A stretch of DNA of 64,000 nt from Typhlomys cinereus (GCA_023101885.1 JALPQD010000246.1:992001-1056000), one strand, 5' to 3'. Counted from the stretch's first letter, positions 35,816 through 48,114 are shown. The notes: generated by a model from the sequence alone, not told the origin. Numbers and translations are program-made.

Positions 35816-35935
35816 TGTCCCCTCCCTCCCTTCACTCCTCCCTGGACCTCCTTGTTCCCTCCCAGCTTTGTCCGTTCCTTTCCCCCCATGCCTCCCTTTC
35901 TCCCAGTGACCCCTCCCCCCATCTCTGAAGCATCC
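35816..35935 (-). repeat. G-rich tract of the full-length L1 3'UTR
   Basis: C-rich on the plus strand (blocks of CCCTCCC and CCCCCCAT) and G-rich on the L1 sense strand. It corresponds to the tract at 20005-20090. Confidence 0.8.
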
Positions 35936-36805
35936 TTTAATGTGTATATCAAACTTTCCTCTGGGTCCTCCTCTCTGATGAGGTGTAAGGACTCAGTGGC
36001 ATTTCCTAGAATTCTTTCTTGTGTTCCCCTTAAGTACAGGAACACCATTGTGACTGTTAATACCTTGCTTCTAAGGATCCTAGTGCCTTTAGTCCATGTT
36101 AGAATTTGAGGGGTCAACAATATGTTGGTCATTGCGCAGATCATGCAGAGTCATGTTATAATTGCTTCGGCCCTAACTTGTGTGGAGTATCTTGCATATC
36201 ATGACTCCTCCCATCCTTGTGCTCTTACAATCTTACCGCCCCCTTTCGCAAATTTCCCTGAGCTTCAGGATTGGGAGAGATTAGGTAGGCCTGATTCCAG
36301 TTGGTTGTTATAGAGTCTCTGATGTTTTGAATTATGGTTTGTTGATTTTTTTTTCAGTTTTGCTGTTCCTGCAATGCCCTTGGTTCCATCTTGATGGGAA
36401 TTGGATGTCACCCCCTGGCCAGATATAAAAACCTGTTGAATTAGAGTCTTGTTGTAAGAGTCTATTCAAAGGTAGATGGAATAGAAGTAGGAGACTGCAT
36501 TGAGAGAGGGGTCAATCACCCATTTGCAAAATGGTTACCTTTTATCTGGCAGCCTATATGCCCTCCCCTTCTAGTAAGATCATACCCTATCAGTTGGAAA
36601 TGATCAGGAAGGAAAGTCTGTGAACTTAATCAGATGTCTCATTACTTACTTGCAGTCCTTGATGGTGGCCTATTTTCTCTGCCCTAATTTGGTCCCCTTT
36701 GTTTCTGGTGGGGCCCTCCTTCCCCATCCCTCCTGTTTATAATATTTACAATTACTGTAGGTATTACAGAGATTTGTCTTTGAGTGTCTCTAAGTGAGTT
36801 TGGTA

Positions 36806-39800
36806 CTAGAATCCACCTATCAGGGAGTACATACGACACTTAATTTTCCATGTCTAGGATTCTTCACTCAATATAATTGTTTCTAATTCCATCCATTTCC
36901 CTGCAAATTGCATGAAATCATCATTTTTTATGGCTGAGTAGTATTCCATTGTATAAATGTACCACATTTTCCTTATCTATTCGTCAACTGTTGGACATTT
37001 GGGCTTTGCTATTGTAAACAGTGCTGCTATGAACATGGTCGTCCTTGTGTAGTCGAGGTGAATTTTTGCTGTATGGGGGGTTATTCCCAAAAGTGGTATA
37101 GCAGGGTCAAATGGAATTTCAATTTTTAACTTCTTTAAGAATCACCAGGCAGCTCGCCAGAGTGGTTATAGGAGCCTGCACTCCCACCAGCAATGTAAGA
37201 GAGCTCCCCTGTCTCCACATCCTCTCCAGCATTTGTTGTTGTTTGTATTGTGAATTTTTGGTATCCTGACAGGGGTGAGAAGATATCTCAGGGAGGTTTT
37301 GATTTGCATTTCCCTGATGGCTAAGGATGTGGAGCATTTTTTAAGATATTTGTTAGACATTTTAATTTCATCCCTGGTAAATTTTCTTTTAGGTTCCAGG
37401 GCCCATTTTTTAATTGGACCATTGGTTTCCTTGATGTTTAGTTTTCTAAGTTTTTGTGCACTCTGGATAATAGAGTTCTATGAGATATGTGGTTAGTGAA
37501 GATTTCTCTCCCATTCTGTGTGTTGCCCGTGTGCTCGAGTTACAATCTCTTTATCTGAACAGAAACTCTTTGTTTTTACAAGAAGATCCCATCTGTTGAG
37601 TGTTGGTTGTAGTGACTGTGCCATTGGATGTCTGTTTTGGAACTGTTGGCCTAGCCCAATCAGCTCAAGGGAGTTCCCGACCCTTTCAACTATGGTTTTT
37701 ATAGTCTCTGGCCTTATATCAAGGTCCTTGATCCATTTGGAGTTAATTCTTGTACATGGTGACAAGTACGGGTCCAGTTTTAATCTTCTGCATGTGGAGA
37801 TCCAGTTTTGCCAGCACCATTTGTTGAAGATACTGTTCTTTTTCCATGGATTTTTTAGGCCCCTTTGTCAAAGATCAAATGGCTGTTATTGTGTGGGCTT
37901 ATATCAGGGTCTTCAACCCTTATCCATTGATCTGTGTGTCTATTTTGGAGCCAATACCAGGCTGATGGATTTGTAGTATAGAATAAGGTTTGGTATGGTG
38001 ATACCTCCAGCCGTGTTTTTGTTACTCAGGATTATTCTTGCTATCCTGGGTCTTTTGTGCTTCCATATAATTTTGAGAATGTTTGGTCAACTTCTTTAAA
38101 GAATTGATTTGGTATTTTAATTGGTATAGCATTGAATCTGTATATTGACTTTGCTAGGATGGTCATTTTTGCGATGTTGATTCTGTCAATCAAGGAACAT
38201 GTGAGGTCTTTCCAACTTCTGGTGTCTTCTACAATTTTTTTTCTTTAGGGTTTTAAAGTTTTTATTATAGAGGTATCTTCCTTCCTTAGGTTTGTCACAA
38301 GGAATTTCATGTTTTTAGGGACTATAGTAAATGGGATTGTTTCTCTCAGGGCTTTTTTGCTTCTTTCATTCTGGGCATATAGGAAGGCCACTAATTTTTG
38401 TACATTTATTTTGTGTCCTGCCACCTGCTGAACTTCTGTATTAGTTCCAGGAGCTTCCTGGTGGAGTTTTTGGGATCACTCAGGTATAGGATCATGTCAT
38501 CTGCAAATAGAGATAACTTGACTTCTTCCTTGCTGATTTGAATCCATTTTATGTCCCTTTCTTGTCTTATGGCTTCAGCTAAGATTTCAAGTACAATATT
38601 GAAAAGAAGTGGTGAGAGTGGACAGCCTTGTCTAGTTCCTGATCAAAGTGGGAATGCTTCAATTTTTTCCCCATTTAGTATAAACCTTGCTGTTCCCTTG
38701 TTGTATATAGATTTTATTATATTGATAAAGGTTCCTTCCATTCCAACCTTCTCTAGGGTTTTGAGCATAAAGGGCTGTTGGATCTTGTCAAAAACTTTTT
38801 CTGCATCTATTGAGATTATCATGTGGTCTTGAACTTTGGACTGGTTTATATGGTGAATTAACATTTATTGGTTTGCGTATGTCGAACCAACCTTTTGTGC
38901 CTGGGATAAAGCCTACTTGATCCCCATGGATGATCTTTTAGATATGTTTTTGAATCCGATTTGCTAAGACTTTCTTGAGAATCTTTGTGTCTGTATTCAT
39001 CAGAGAGATTGGCTTATAGTTTTCTTTTTTAAGTATATCTTTATTAGGTTTTAGGATTAAGACAATATTAGTTTTATAGAAGCAATATGGTAGTGTTCTT
39101 TCCTTTGCTATTTGATGGAACAGTTTAAGGAGTATTGATGTCATTAGCTCCTTAAATGTCAGGTAGAACACTGTGCTGAATCCATCTGGTCCAGGACATT
39201 TTTTGGTGGGAAGATTCAAGATTACTTCCTCAATTTCCTCATATGTTATAGGACAATTTAAATAATTCACAACTTCCTGATCAAATTTTGTAAGTCGTGT
39301 TTACTTAGGAATTCATCCATCTCTTTTGTGTTGTCATATTTCACAATGTATAATTTTTTGAATTATGACGTTATAATTCTCTGGATTTCTTGGGTATCAG
39401 TAGTGATAACTACATTTTCATTTCTAATTTTGTTAATTTGGGCTTTCTCTCTCTTGCTTCTGGTTAATTTAGCTAGGGATGTATCAATCTTATTGATTTT
39501 TTCAAAGAACCAGCTTTTTGACAGGTTGATTTTCTGTATCATTTTCCTAATCTCAATTTCGATATTTCTCCCCTTATTTTGCTAATCTCCTCTCTTCTAC
39601 TGCTTTTGGGATCAGATTGCTCTAGTGTCTCTAAAGCTTTTTGCTGCATTGTTAAGTAATTTATTTCTGATGTTTCCATTTTTTTGATATAGGCATAAAG
39701 AGCTATGAACTTACCTCTTAGAACAGCTTTCATTGTGTCCCGGAGATTTTGGTAAGTTGTATTTTCATTATCATTAACTTTCAGGACATTTTGAATTTCC

Positions 39801-40602
39801 TTTTTAATTTCTTCCTGAATCCGTTCTCATTCAGCATCATATTGTTAAGTTTCCAGGAGTTAGTGTATTTTCTCTTGTTTGTTGTGTTGTGGATGTCCAG
39901 CTTTAGGCCATGGTGGTCTGATAGAGCACAAGTTAGAATTTCAACTTTTTTGTATATGTGTAGATTCGTTTTGTGGCCCAGTATGTGATCAATTTTGTAG
40001 AAAGTTCCGTGTGCTGCTGAGAAAAATGTGTATTCTTTGGTGCGTGGGTGAAAAGTTCAATAGAGATCTGTAAGGTCCATTTCTTTCAGGGTTTGATTAA
40101 GTTCCAAAGGGTCTCTGTTAAGCTTTTGACCTGTTGATCTATCCCATGTTGAGAGGGCGGTGTTGAAGTCCCCAAGAATTATTGTTTGGGGGTTGATTTC
40201 TTGCTTTAGATGCTGTAGGGTTTTCTTAATGAATGTGGAAGTGCCCGTATTGGGTGCATATATGTTCAGAATTGTGAAGTCTTCCTGGTGAATTGTACCT
40301 GTGACTAAAATGTAGTATCCATCCGTGTCTCTTATAATTTTCTTTGGTTTGAAAGCCACTTTGTCTGATATCATAATGGCTACCCCTGCCTGTTTTCTGC
40401 TTCCATTAGCTTGTAGAATTGTTGACCAGCCTTTTTTTTTTAGGGCATGCCTATCTTTTGTGGTGAGATGGGTTTCCTGCAGGCAGCAGATTGATGGATT
40501 GTGATTTTTAATCCAAATTTGCAATCTGTGTCTCTTGATCGGTGAGTTAAGTCCATTAACATTTAGTGTTATAATGGAGAAACTATTTTTAATTCTGGAC
40601 AT
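36806..40602 (-). pseudogene. L1 ORF2 pseudogene, near full length
   Basis: The start at 40602 gives MSRIKNSFSIITLNVNGLN, the usual L1 ORF2 N-terminus. The endonuclease domain is open to 40057, with NVNGLN, QETHL, NIYAPN and GDFNT motifs visible. Later frames carry the Z/linker (39733-39539), RT with CPGPDGFS (39270-38938), DAEKVFDKI (38864-38643) and a FADD box near 38505. The C-terminal Cys region ([18 protein letters not shown]) lies near 37190. The stop is at 36806-36808. The span of about 3.8 kb equals a complete ORF2, but several frameshifts separate the domains, so no full protein can be made. Confidence 0.92.
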
Positions 40603-40659
40603 TTATTACGTTTAGTGGCTTTTGTAAGTGTATTGTTACACCTTTAGGTTTTGGTAGTA

Positions 40660-42888
40660 TTATACTTCACTTCTGTTCTCCTGGATATGCCTGTTTTTTT
40701 CTTCAAACTTGAGTATCATTTCTAGCATTTTTCGAAGGCCTGGTTTGGTGGACATTTATCCCTTCAAGTTGTCTTTGTATTGGAAGATTTTTCTTTCTCC
40801 CTCGATCATGATGGATAGTTTTGCAAGGTATATCAGCCTGGGTTGATAGTTTTGCTCATTCAATACTTGAAGTATATCTCTCCAAGCTCTTCTTTTTTTA
40901 TTATATTTATTTTTTTATTTCCCCTCATACAAACTTAACAGGTACAACCCTCCCTTCCCTCCCTCCACCCCCAACACCACTGTTTCCCCTTCTCCCCCTT
41001 TCCTCCCCATTCCCCATTGCCTCCCCCTCCCATCCCGGGAGAATCCTTCAATGAGCATGCCAAACTCTCCTGTGGGTCCTCCTCTCCGATGAGGTGCAAG
41101 GACCCAGTGGCTTTTCCTAAAACGGTTTCCTGTGCTCCCTTTAAGCATAGGAACACTACTGTTGCTGTCAATCCCTTGCCGCCAAGGATCCTAGTGCCTT
41201 TAGCAAATGCTAGACTTTGTGGGGTCAATAGTGTGTTGGACATTGCGCAGGGCATGCAAAGTCCAAATATGATTGCTTCGGCCCTAACTTGTGTGGAATA
41301 TCTTGCATATCATTACTCCTCCCATCCTTGTGCTCTTATAATCTTACCTCCCCCTCTTCTGCAAATTTCCCTGAGCTTCAGGATGAGGAGGGATTAGGCT
41401 GGCCTAGTTCCAGGTGATTGATATAGGGTCTCTGATATTCTGGATTATGGTTTGTTGATTTTTTTTTCAGTTTTTCTGCTCCTGCAATACCCTTCACTCC
41501 ATCCTGATGAGTATTGGATATTGCCCCCTGGCTAGAGATTAAAAACCTGTTAAATTAGAGTCTTGTTATAAGAGTTTATTCAAGGGTAGATGTAATAAAA
41601 GTAGGAAACCGTTGTGAAAGAGGGGTCAATTGCCTATTTGCTAAATGGTTACTTTCTATCTGCCAGACTATATGCTCTCCCCTTCTGGTAATCTCATACC
41701 CCATCCGTTGTAAATGATCAGGAAGGAAAGTCTGTGAACTTAACCAGATGTCTCATTACTTACTGGCAGTCCTTGATGGTGGCCTATTTTCTCTGCTGTA
41801 ACACGGTCCCTTCTCTCCTTGTTACTGGTGTGTCCCTCCTTCCCCATCCCTCCTGTTCATAATCTTTGCAATTACTGTAGGTATTACAGAGATTTATCTT
41901 TGAGTGTCTCTAAGTGGGTTTGGTACTAGGAGCCCCCTATTAGGGAGTACATACAGCGCTTAATTTTCTGTGTCTGGGATATTTCACTCAGTATTAATTG
42001 TTTCTAATTTCATCCACTTCACAGCAAATTCCATTAATTCATCATTTTTGATGGCTGAGTAGTACTCCATTGTTCTTGCTTTTACTGTGTCAACTGAGAA
42101 GTCATTTGTTATTTTAATAGGTTTACCTTTAAAAGTGACTTGTTTTTTTCCTTGATGCTTTCAGCACCATTTCTTTATCTTGAATGTGGAGTGTTTTAAA
42201 TATTATTTGCCATGGTGAGTTTCTATTTTGGTCATATCTGGTTGGGTGCGGAATGCCTCTTGTATATGGATGGGCCTCTCTTTTTTTAGATGAGGAACGT
42301 TTTCCTTGATGATCATTTGAAAAATTTCCTCAGGTGTGGTATTTTGAGATTCTTGCTCTGGTATTCCATGGATCACATGTTAGGCTTCTTCAGGGTGTCC
42401 CATATCTCCTGGATATTTCTCTCGAGTATCTTTTTGGCTTTAACAACCTCTTCCATTGAGCTGGTTAATACTCCCACTTTGTCTTCAAGGTCTGAAATTC
42501 TGTTTTCTGCTTCGTTAGTTCTGCTGATAAGACTCTGTTGAGTTCTGGGTTGAAGATAACTTGTCTTGTATCTCAGTTTTAAACTCTGCTTGAGTCTGTT
42601 TTAACTGCTCTATGCTTGTTTTCGTTTCTTGCACTGTTTTTCTCAACTCCTCCAAGTGTCTGTTGTGTTCCTCTTCAAAGTGATTGAAGCGGTTCTTTCA
42701 TTCCTCCCAGATTTCCTCTTTCACAGTATTGAACATGGTAATGATCATGCTTTGAAAGTCGTTATCCTGGGTCAGGCTTTCTTGGCCATTTTCCGTGGTT
42801 TGTTCTGGTTGGAGTCTATCATTGTGGGATTGATTCCTTCAGTGGGAGATTTGTTTACTTGGGTGTTGTTTCTCTTTGACGTGGGCAT
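40660..42888 (-). pseudogene. L1 ORF1 pseudogene, split by a nested L1
   Basis: ORF1 normally encodes the trimeric RNA-binding chaperone of the L1 particle. The ATG at 42888-42886 opens MPTSKRNNTQVNK and meets a stop near codon 39. A frameshifted coiled coil follows (HLEELRKTVQETKTSIEQLK; ISDLEDKVGVL), then the RRM region (RPIHIQEAFRTQPD). At about 42072 a truncated L1 interrupts it. The C-terminal domain resumes below 40893 (RAWRDILQVL; AKLSIMIEGERKI) and ends at 40660. An extra stop follows DNLKG. The reading was made by eye from the reverse complement. Confidence 0.88.
40893..42072 (-). mobile_element. Nested 5'-truncated L1 inside ORF1
   Basis: About 1.18 kb: a short ORF2 C-terminus (MEYYSAIKND onwards, stop at 41926-41928), a full 3'UTR with C-rich plus-strand tract (about 40940-41035) and an A/T tail at 40893. 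ORF1 coding text is contiguous across the gap, with KAR before and RAW after. The shared 'aagaa' (minus strand) at both junctions suggests a very short 4-5 bp target duplication. It is the youngest layer of the nest. Confidence 0.9.
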
Positions 42889-43271
42889 TGTCGTTTTAAC
42901 TCTTGAGAACTTCTTTCAATTTCTGTGCGTTTTTCACTGAACTGAATTATTTGGCCTGAAGTTTTGTTTGTTGGAGGGGAGGCTTACCTAGGTCCCAGTG
43001 AGTTCCAGCTGAACTGCCCACGTCCTGGGCAGCGGGTTGGGGAAAGGGAGGATGTGGCACGAGCATGGTGCTATTTAACCTGAGGAGCTGGAGAGCTAGG
43101 GAGTGGTCCGGGAGGATGGGGTCCTCCCCTGCCCTGCGCATGTCCCGGATCTAGCTGGCTGGTGGGAGGAGCTGGATCCCTTGGGCTGCCTGGGGGTTCT
43201 GGTGACCTAGGTCGGGGTGAGTCCCTGCTGCACTGTGCACATACCTGGGAGGGGCAGGTTGGGGAAAGGCG
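42889..43271 (-). promoter_or_regulatory. L1 5'UTR with tandem monomers
   Basis: Two related units are visible. The shared 'acctaggtc' occurs at 42986-42994 and 43205-43213, and 'ggttggggaaagg' at 43035-43047 and 43257-43269. The period is 219-222 bp. The outer unit is complete and the inner one partial, followed by a non-repeated tether to ORF1. Rodent L1s commonly use such 5' monomers as tandem internal promoters; here this is inferred from the layout. The region is markedly GC-rich relative to its surroundings. Confidence 0.8.
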
Positions 43272-43638
43272 GGATTTATTCTCTTATGATTATTGGTTAC
43301 AGTTCTCAGTCCAGCTTGACTGAAGAGCACTCACCAATACCAGGGCCGAGGGAACTGGCCACACCATCACTGCATGATGGCTGAGAGAGGGACGATCCTT
43401 ACTTGCCAGACCACATGTATGGCCAAGTATACAGAAGGATGCCAACTCTCTCAATCAGCTCTCTGTGGTTTATCCAGGGCCTAATCCCACCCACCATGGG
43501 CTGGACCTTCCTCAGTAGCTAGATAATCTCTGTCAAGTTTGCTCTGGACTTAACTCAACCATCAACTCTCTACAACTGTGCCCAGAGCTCAAGCCCTCAA
43601 CAGTCAAGTTGACACCTGTGCTTAATTATAACACTCAC

Positions 43639-43730
43639 TGATAAGTTTTGAGTGGACAGTGTAAGGGACAGTAATCAAATTTTGGTACTATATATGTGGA
43701 TATCCAATTTCATCAACTCTTCATGTTAAA
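43639..43730 (-). mobile_element. Ancient L1, right half of the nested locus
   Basis: 'ataagttttgagtggacagt' and 'atgtggatatccaattt' fit the L1 ORF2 text expected next after 35661. The LTR therefore split a single ancient L1. Beyond about 43730 similarity is lost. Confidence 0.55.
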
Positions 43731-44540
43731 GGGAACATGAGTATTAAGAAAGTTAAGCTGTTTTATATTTTTTTAGAAAAACCTTGGATCTATGATTTAT
43801 TATGTGTAGTTGTATAAATATTTAAAGAGATATTTGTAGTACTTCTTGTTAATGGACCTAAATGTAGCTATTCCAATAGCATTTTATAAAGATGTACCCG
43901 TCTGAGGAGGCATAAATACTTGTGAAACTAATTTCACCTACATTGGTCACCAGAGTTGCAAGCAGAACTTCCACAGAAGCTGACCCCTACCATCTGTTTA
44001 GCCACCACATTCATACTGGAAATTGACTTATACATTTTTATGAGTTCAAACATTGATGCAATAAAGGTATGGCATAGACAAAAATATGATCTTGAAGCTT
44101 TGAAATTTAGCCAGATAATTGCTCTTAATGGTCTCGCTTTTCCATGCATCTGTTTTGACTTAGATTACCTTATTTTTCCATTACTGATTCATGTAGTAAT
44201 ACTTTTGTCATGTTTAACTACACTTCCTTATGGTATATAAATGTTTAATCACTGAGTTATAATGGATGCAGATATTAGATACAGTTTTGTCAAATAGTAT
44301 TTCATTATACATGTATTTGTTCTTACTATTGTCATCCCCTTCTTACTAGGGTACTAGCAAAGGTCCTACTACAAAAAAATTGCATTCCTTTTTGAAAATC
44401 TAGAAAGGATTTTCTTTATTTAGTGTATGCCTTTGATTCATCTTACTTGCACTCATAATCCTGGATTTCATTTGAAAATGAAACACATTCTCTGTGACTA
44501 TCTCCCTCTTTTGCTATAGTTTCCAACTTGGCATTTTGCT
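43731..44540. other. Non-coding DNA, nothing recognised
   Basis: AT-rich sequence. The short frames at 43934-44240 on both strands overlap and carry no known domain. Confidence 0.5.
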
Positions 44541-44555
44541 TCCAACAGATTTCTT

Positions 44556-45803
44556 TTTTTATTTCTATTTTTAATTTTTTTTTATTTCCACTCATACAAA
44601 CTTAACAGGTACACTGGTCCCCCCTTCCCCAACCCCCTATCCCCCTGTGCTCTCCTCCCCTCCCCCATCCCTCCCCATCCCCCAATGCCTCCCCTTCCCA
44701 TCCCCAGAGCATCCTTTAATGTGCTTGCCAAACTCTCCTCTGGGTCCCCCTCTCCGATGAGGTGCAAGGACCCAGTAGCATTTCCCAGAACCCTTTCCTG
44801 TGTTCCCCTTAAGCACAGAACACTACTGTGGCTGTCAATCCCTTGCCTCCCAGGACCCTAGTGCCTTTAGCAGATGCTAGACTTTGTGGGGTCAATAGTG
44901 TGTTGGACATTGCGCAGGGCATGTAAAGTCCAAATATGATTGCTTTGGCCCTAACTTGTGTGGAGTATCTTGCATATCCTTGCTCCTCCCATCCTTATGC
45001 TCTTACAATCTTACCTCCCCCTCTTCCACAAATTTTCCTGAGCTTCAGGATGGGAATAAATTAGGCTGGCCTAGTTTCAGGTGATTGATATAGAGTTTCT
45101 GATGTTCTGGATTATAGTTTGTTGATTTTATTTTATCAGTTTTGCTGCTCCCGCAATGCCCTTGGCTCCACCCTGATGGGTATTGGATGTCACCCCCGGC
45201 CAGAGATAAAGACTTGGAGTCCTTGGAATGTGGCCTATTTTTCTCTTCTGTAACATGGTCTCCTCTCTTGTTGCTGGTGTGGCCCTCCTTCTCCATCCTT
45301 CGTGTTCATAATCTTAGAAATTATTGTACTTATTACAGAGATTTATCTTTGAGTGCCTCTAAGTGGGTTTTGTACTAGCATCCACTTATTAGGGAGTACA
45401 TACAGCGCTTAATTTTCTGTGTCTGGGATACTTCACTCAATATAATTGTTTCTAATCTCATCCATTTCCTGGCAAATTCCTTTAATTCATCATTTTTGAT
45501 GGCTGAGTAATATTCCATTGTATAGATATACCACACTTTCCTTATCCACTCGTCAACTGTTGAACATTTGGGTTGGTTCCATGACTTTGCTATTGTAAAC
45601 AGTGCTGCTATGAACATGGTCGTGCTTGTGCTATCGAGGTGAATTTTTGCTGTATAGGGGGTTATTCCCAAAAGTGGAATCGCAGGGTCATATGGCATTT
45701 CAATCTTTAATTTCTTTAAGAACCTCCAGACGGCTTGCCAGAATGGCTGTATGAGCCTGCATTCCCACCAGCAATGTAGGAGAGTTCCCCTCTCTCCACA
45801 TCC
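44556..45803 (-). mobile_element. Young 5'-truncated L1 with perfect duplication
   Basis: The 15-bp target-site duplication 'tccaacagatttctt' is identical at 44541-44555 and 45804-45818. The element holds the ORF2 C-terminus, 3'UTR with C-rich plus-strand tract (about 44625-44710) and a T-rich (poly(A)) end. Compared with 36425-36665, about 235 bp of 3'UTR is missing near 45215. The intact frame and perfect duplication indicate a relatively recent insertion. Confidence 0.93.
45375..45803 (-). pseudogene. L1 ORF2 C-terminal fragment, frame intact
   Basis: About 143 codons of uninterrupted ORF2 end at the natural stop. They contain the second half of the Cys motif ([14 protein letters not shown]), [13 protein letters not shown] and MEYYSAIKND. 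The frame stays open upstream into the flanking (TG)n and unique DNA as far as an ATG at 45938, making an accidental 187-codon chimera. It lacks RT and endonuclease, so it has no known activity. Confidence 0.85.
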
Positions 45804-45853
45804 TCCAACAGATTTCTTTAGTACATATGCATGTATGTATGTTCTCTCTCTGT

Positions 45854-45856
<3 letters not shown>

Positions 45857-45894
<38 letters not shown>
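45857..45894 (+). repeat. (TG)n microsatellite
   Basis: Pure TG array just outside the L1's right-hand target-site duplication, preceded by a short CT-rich stretch. Confidence 0.95.
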
Positions 45895-45896
<2 letters not shown>

Positions 45897-47791
45897 GTAT
45901 GTAATTGATGAAACTTCAGACTGTAAAATCCTTGTCAATGAACCTATATTGGGGTGAATTTAATTGCTTTAGTTGATCCACTAAAGCTGCCATGAATGTC
46001 CTTTCCAAGTGTTCTGAGATGTCTGAAACACATATCTGACCATCCAGGTTACTGAACTTATCATGGTAAGTAACAGTCATGCCACTTCTTCAAATGTGGG
46101 TAAAATTTTAATTAGCAAAGTGTGAATGAGAAATAAGATCACTTATTTATATCAAAGTCATGTTTGAAAAGTGATTACTAAATATAGAGAATGAAAGGGA
46201 TGTAATTTAAGGCAAATGCTACTAATGACATTATAACTTCAGTAACACAATAAGGTGGGTGCTTGAGTTCACATTTTGTATCATCAGAGAAACAGACTGC
46301 TTCAGACTGGTAGGGTGAGATGTTTTGTGGTCAACCTTCATAATGCTTTGAATATTTCTTAAAGTCAGATCATTTGAATATTCATTGTCAAGACATATTA
46401 TTGTATAAGGGGGTTGGTTATGGCAAATACTCAGATAACCAGTTTTTTGAGATTCCTGAATTGAAAAATGAGAATAATAAACATTATCTGAAACTGTAAA
46501 ATTAATATTACATTTCAGAAAAAATGTTATGGAACATCTAAGTGATTGGATGTAAATTAGTTAATATAATTTATCTAATACAGATTTATAATTAAGTTTG
46601 ATTGAAATTTTCTGTGAAGAAACTTCCAGAATAAAGCTTCTCACATTTTTAAAAACAAATACTAGAATTGCTCTGTATGCTTCTTGGGCCACAATCATTC
46701 TTTTCTGAAAAAATGAGATAGAAGTCCATGTCTGCTAGACATTAAATCAGACCCAATATTGTAGTGGCTTTATGATTCTCAATGAAACAAATTTCCCAAA
46801 ACCAACCTTAAATATAATATAAAGGAAATATTCCCACAAATTAAAGGGAATAAATCAAAAATCAAATTTCCCTAAATTCTGGATAAATATGTATTAAAAT
46901 GAACCTCAAAACCTTGAACGTCTACACAGCTCAAAAGAAAGCTTCAGTCAACACTTCTTACTCCACAAGAACACTTTCCCTTAATCCTTACTAAGCTGGC
47001 CAGTGTCATTTCCTCACTGATAATTGCATTGATTTGTTTACCTACCTTCTAGTGAGTGTTTACTTGAGGATTTTCTGTCTATTTGTCATTTGAATAATGC
47101 TTATTGTTGTGGCCTGCACAAGCTGTCCAATATTAGCAAACACCTATTATTATGATAGCCCTTCTTGAGAAAGGCATACTCAGCCAATGAGATGTTTGTG
47201 TAATGAATTGAAGGCAGTTCATGATAATAAATGAAGAAAATTGAATTGCATTATGATTTTTGATATAGGAAAAAATATTCAACAAATATTCAAGCAATAA
47301 ACTATGTGAACCTGTCTGAGAGATATATGAAATTTCCATTCTGTATTTACATGTACTCTTCATTACATCTTAATAAAATAATAAATTATTATGTAATAAT
47401 AAAAATAAAGTAGCAATAATCTACTTGCTTAATAATTACTTGATCTTTTTTTAAATCTTGATTATGATGTCTATGAATTTTGATACCTTAAATGGAATGT
47501 TTAATTTCTCTTATATTCTTAATCTATGAAACTCAGAGTGAATCTGAGATATTCTGATCATTAAAGAGAAAAATCTAGCAAAAGATTGATACTGCTGAGA
47601 AATTAAGAGGTGATAAATTTGAGCTAATGTAAACTAAAATGTAATAATAGAAGATATGCTCTCAATCATTGCTTGTAAAAACTTATCTCAGAAACTTGAG
47701 AAAAACGTGTGCTTGATGGGACCCAGTAAAATACAGATATAGGGGAATGTGGGGGAGAGGGAAATTGACTAGAGGACTGATCATGTGGGAT
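45895..47791. other. AT-rich non-coding DNA, nothing recognised
   Basis: No repeat or coding signal that I can support. Confidence 0.5.
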
Positions 47792-47958
47792 AATAGTGGT
47801 GGTGGTTGAGAAGGAGAGGGCATAGAGTCTGGTAGATAGAAAGTTACTATCCTGCAAATAGGAGACTGATCCTCCCCCCTCACCGCGGTCTCCTATTTTT
47901 TATTCCATCTACCTTTGAATCTACTCTTTTTTTAATTTTTTATTATTATTTATTCAAT

Positions 47959-48011
<53 letters not shown>
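47959..48011 (+). repeat. (TG)n microsatellite in SINE tail
   Basis: Nearly pure TG array belonging to the SINE's 3' end. Confidence 0.95.
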
Positions 48012-48014
<3 letters not shown>

Positions 48015-48114
48015 ACCACAGGCGAATTCGGGAACCACCATGGACCATCTCCACCTCCTTGTTTACTCTGCCCCGGGATTCACTGGCTCCGCCTTACCAG
48101 GACCAGAAACGCAG

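Larger units (their letters stand above)
35741..43271 (-). mobile_element. Full-length LINE-1, minus strand, with nested insertion
   Basis: This is the only complete L1 in the window. The order on the minus strand is 5'UTR with monomers (43271-42889), ORF1 (42888-40660), a 57-nt gap, ORF2 (40602-36806), 3'UTR and poly(A) at 35741. A perfect 14-bp target-site duplication 'ggatttattctctt' flanks it (35727-35740 and 43272-43285). Removing the nested L1 (about 1.2 kb) leaves about 6.3 kb, the usual full length. Both ORFs carry stops and frameshifts, so it is inactive. Confidence 0.95.
35667..43633 (-). mobile_element. ERVL-like LTR, split by a full-length L1
   Basis: The LTR comprises 35667-35740 plus 43286-43633, about 420 bp. 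It is minus-oriented, with the 'gtgtcaacttgac' head near 43610. Plus-strand ends read TGTTGCAG...TATAACA, giving TG and CA termini. The flanks 'gtcac' (35662-35666) and 'ctcac' (43634-43638) fit a 5-bp duplication with one change. No gag-pol segment remains. It landed in the ancient L1 and was later interrupted by the full-length L1. Confidence 0.72.

Noticed and set aside
38550..38832. Plus-strand open frames across 37518-39585 and 42290-42940
   Set aside because: They are antisense shadows of L1 ORF2 and ORF1.
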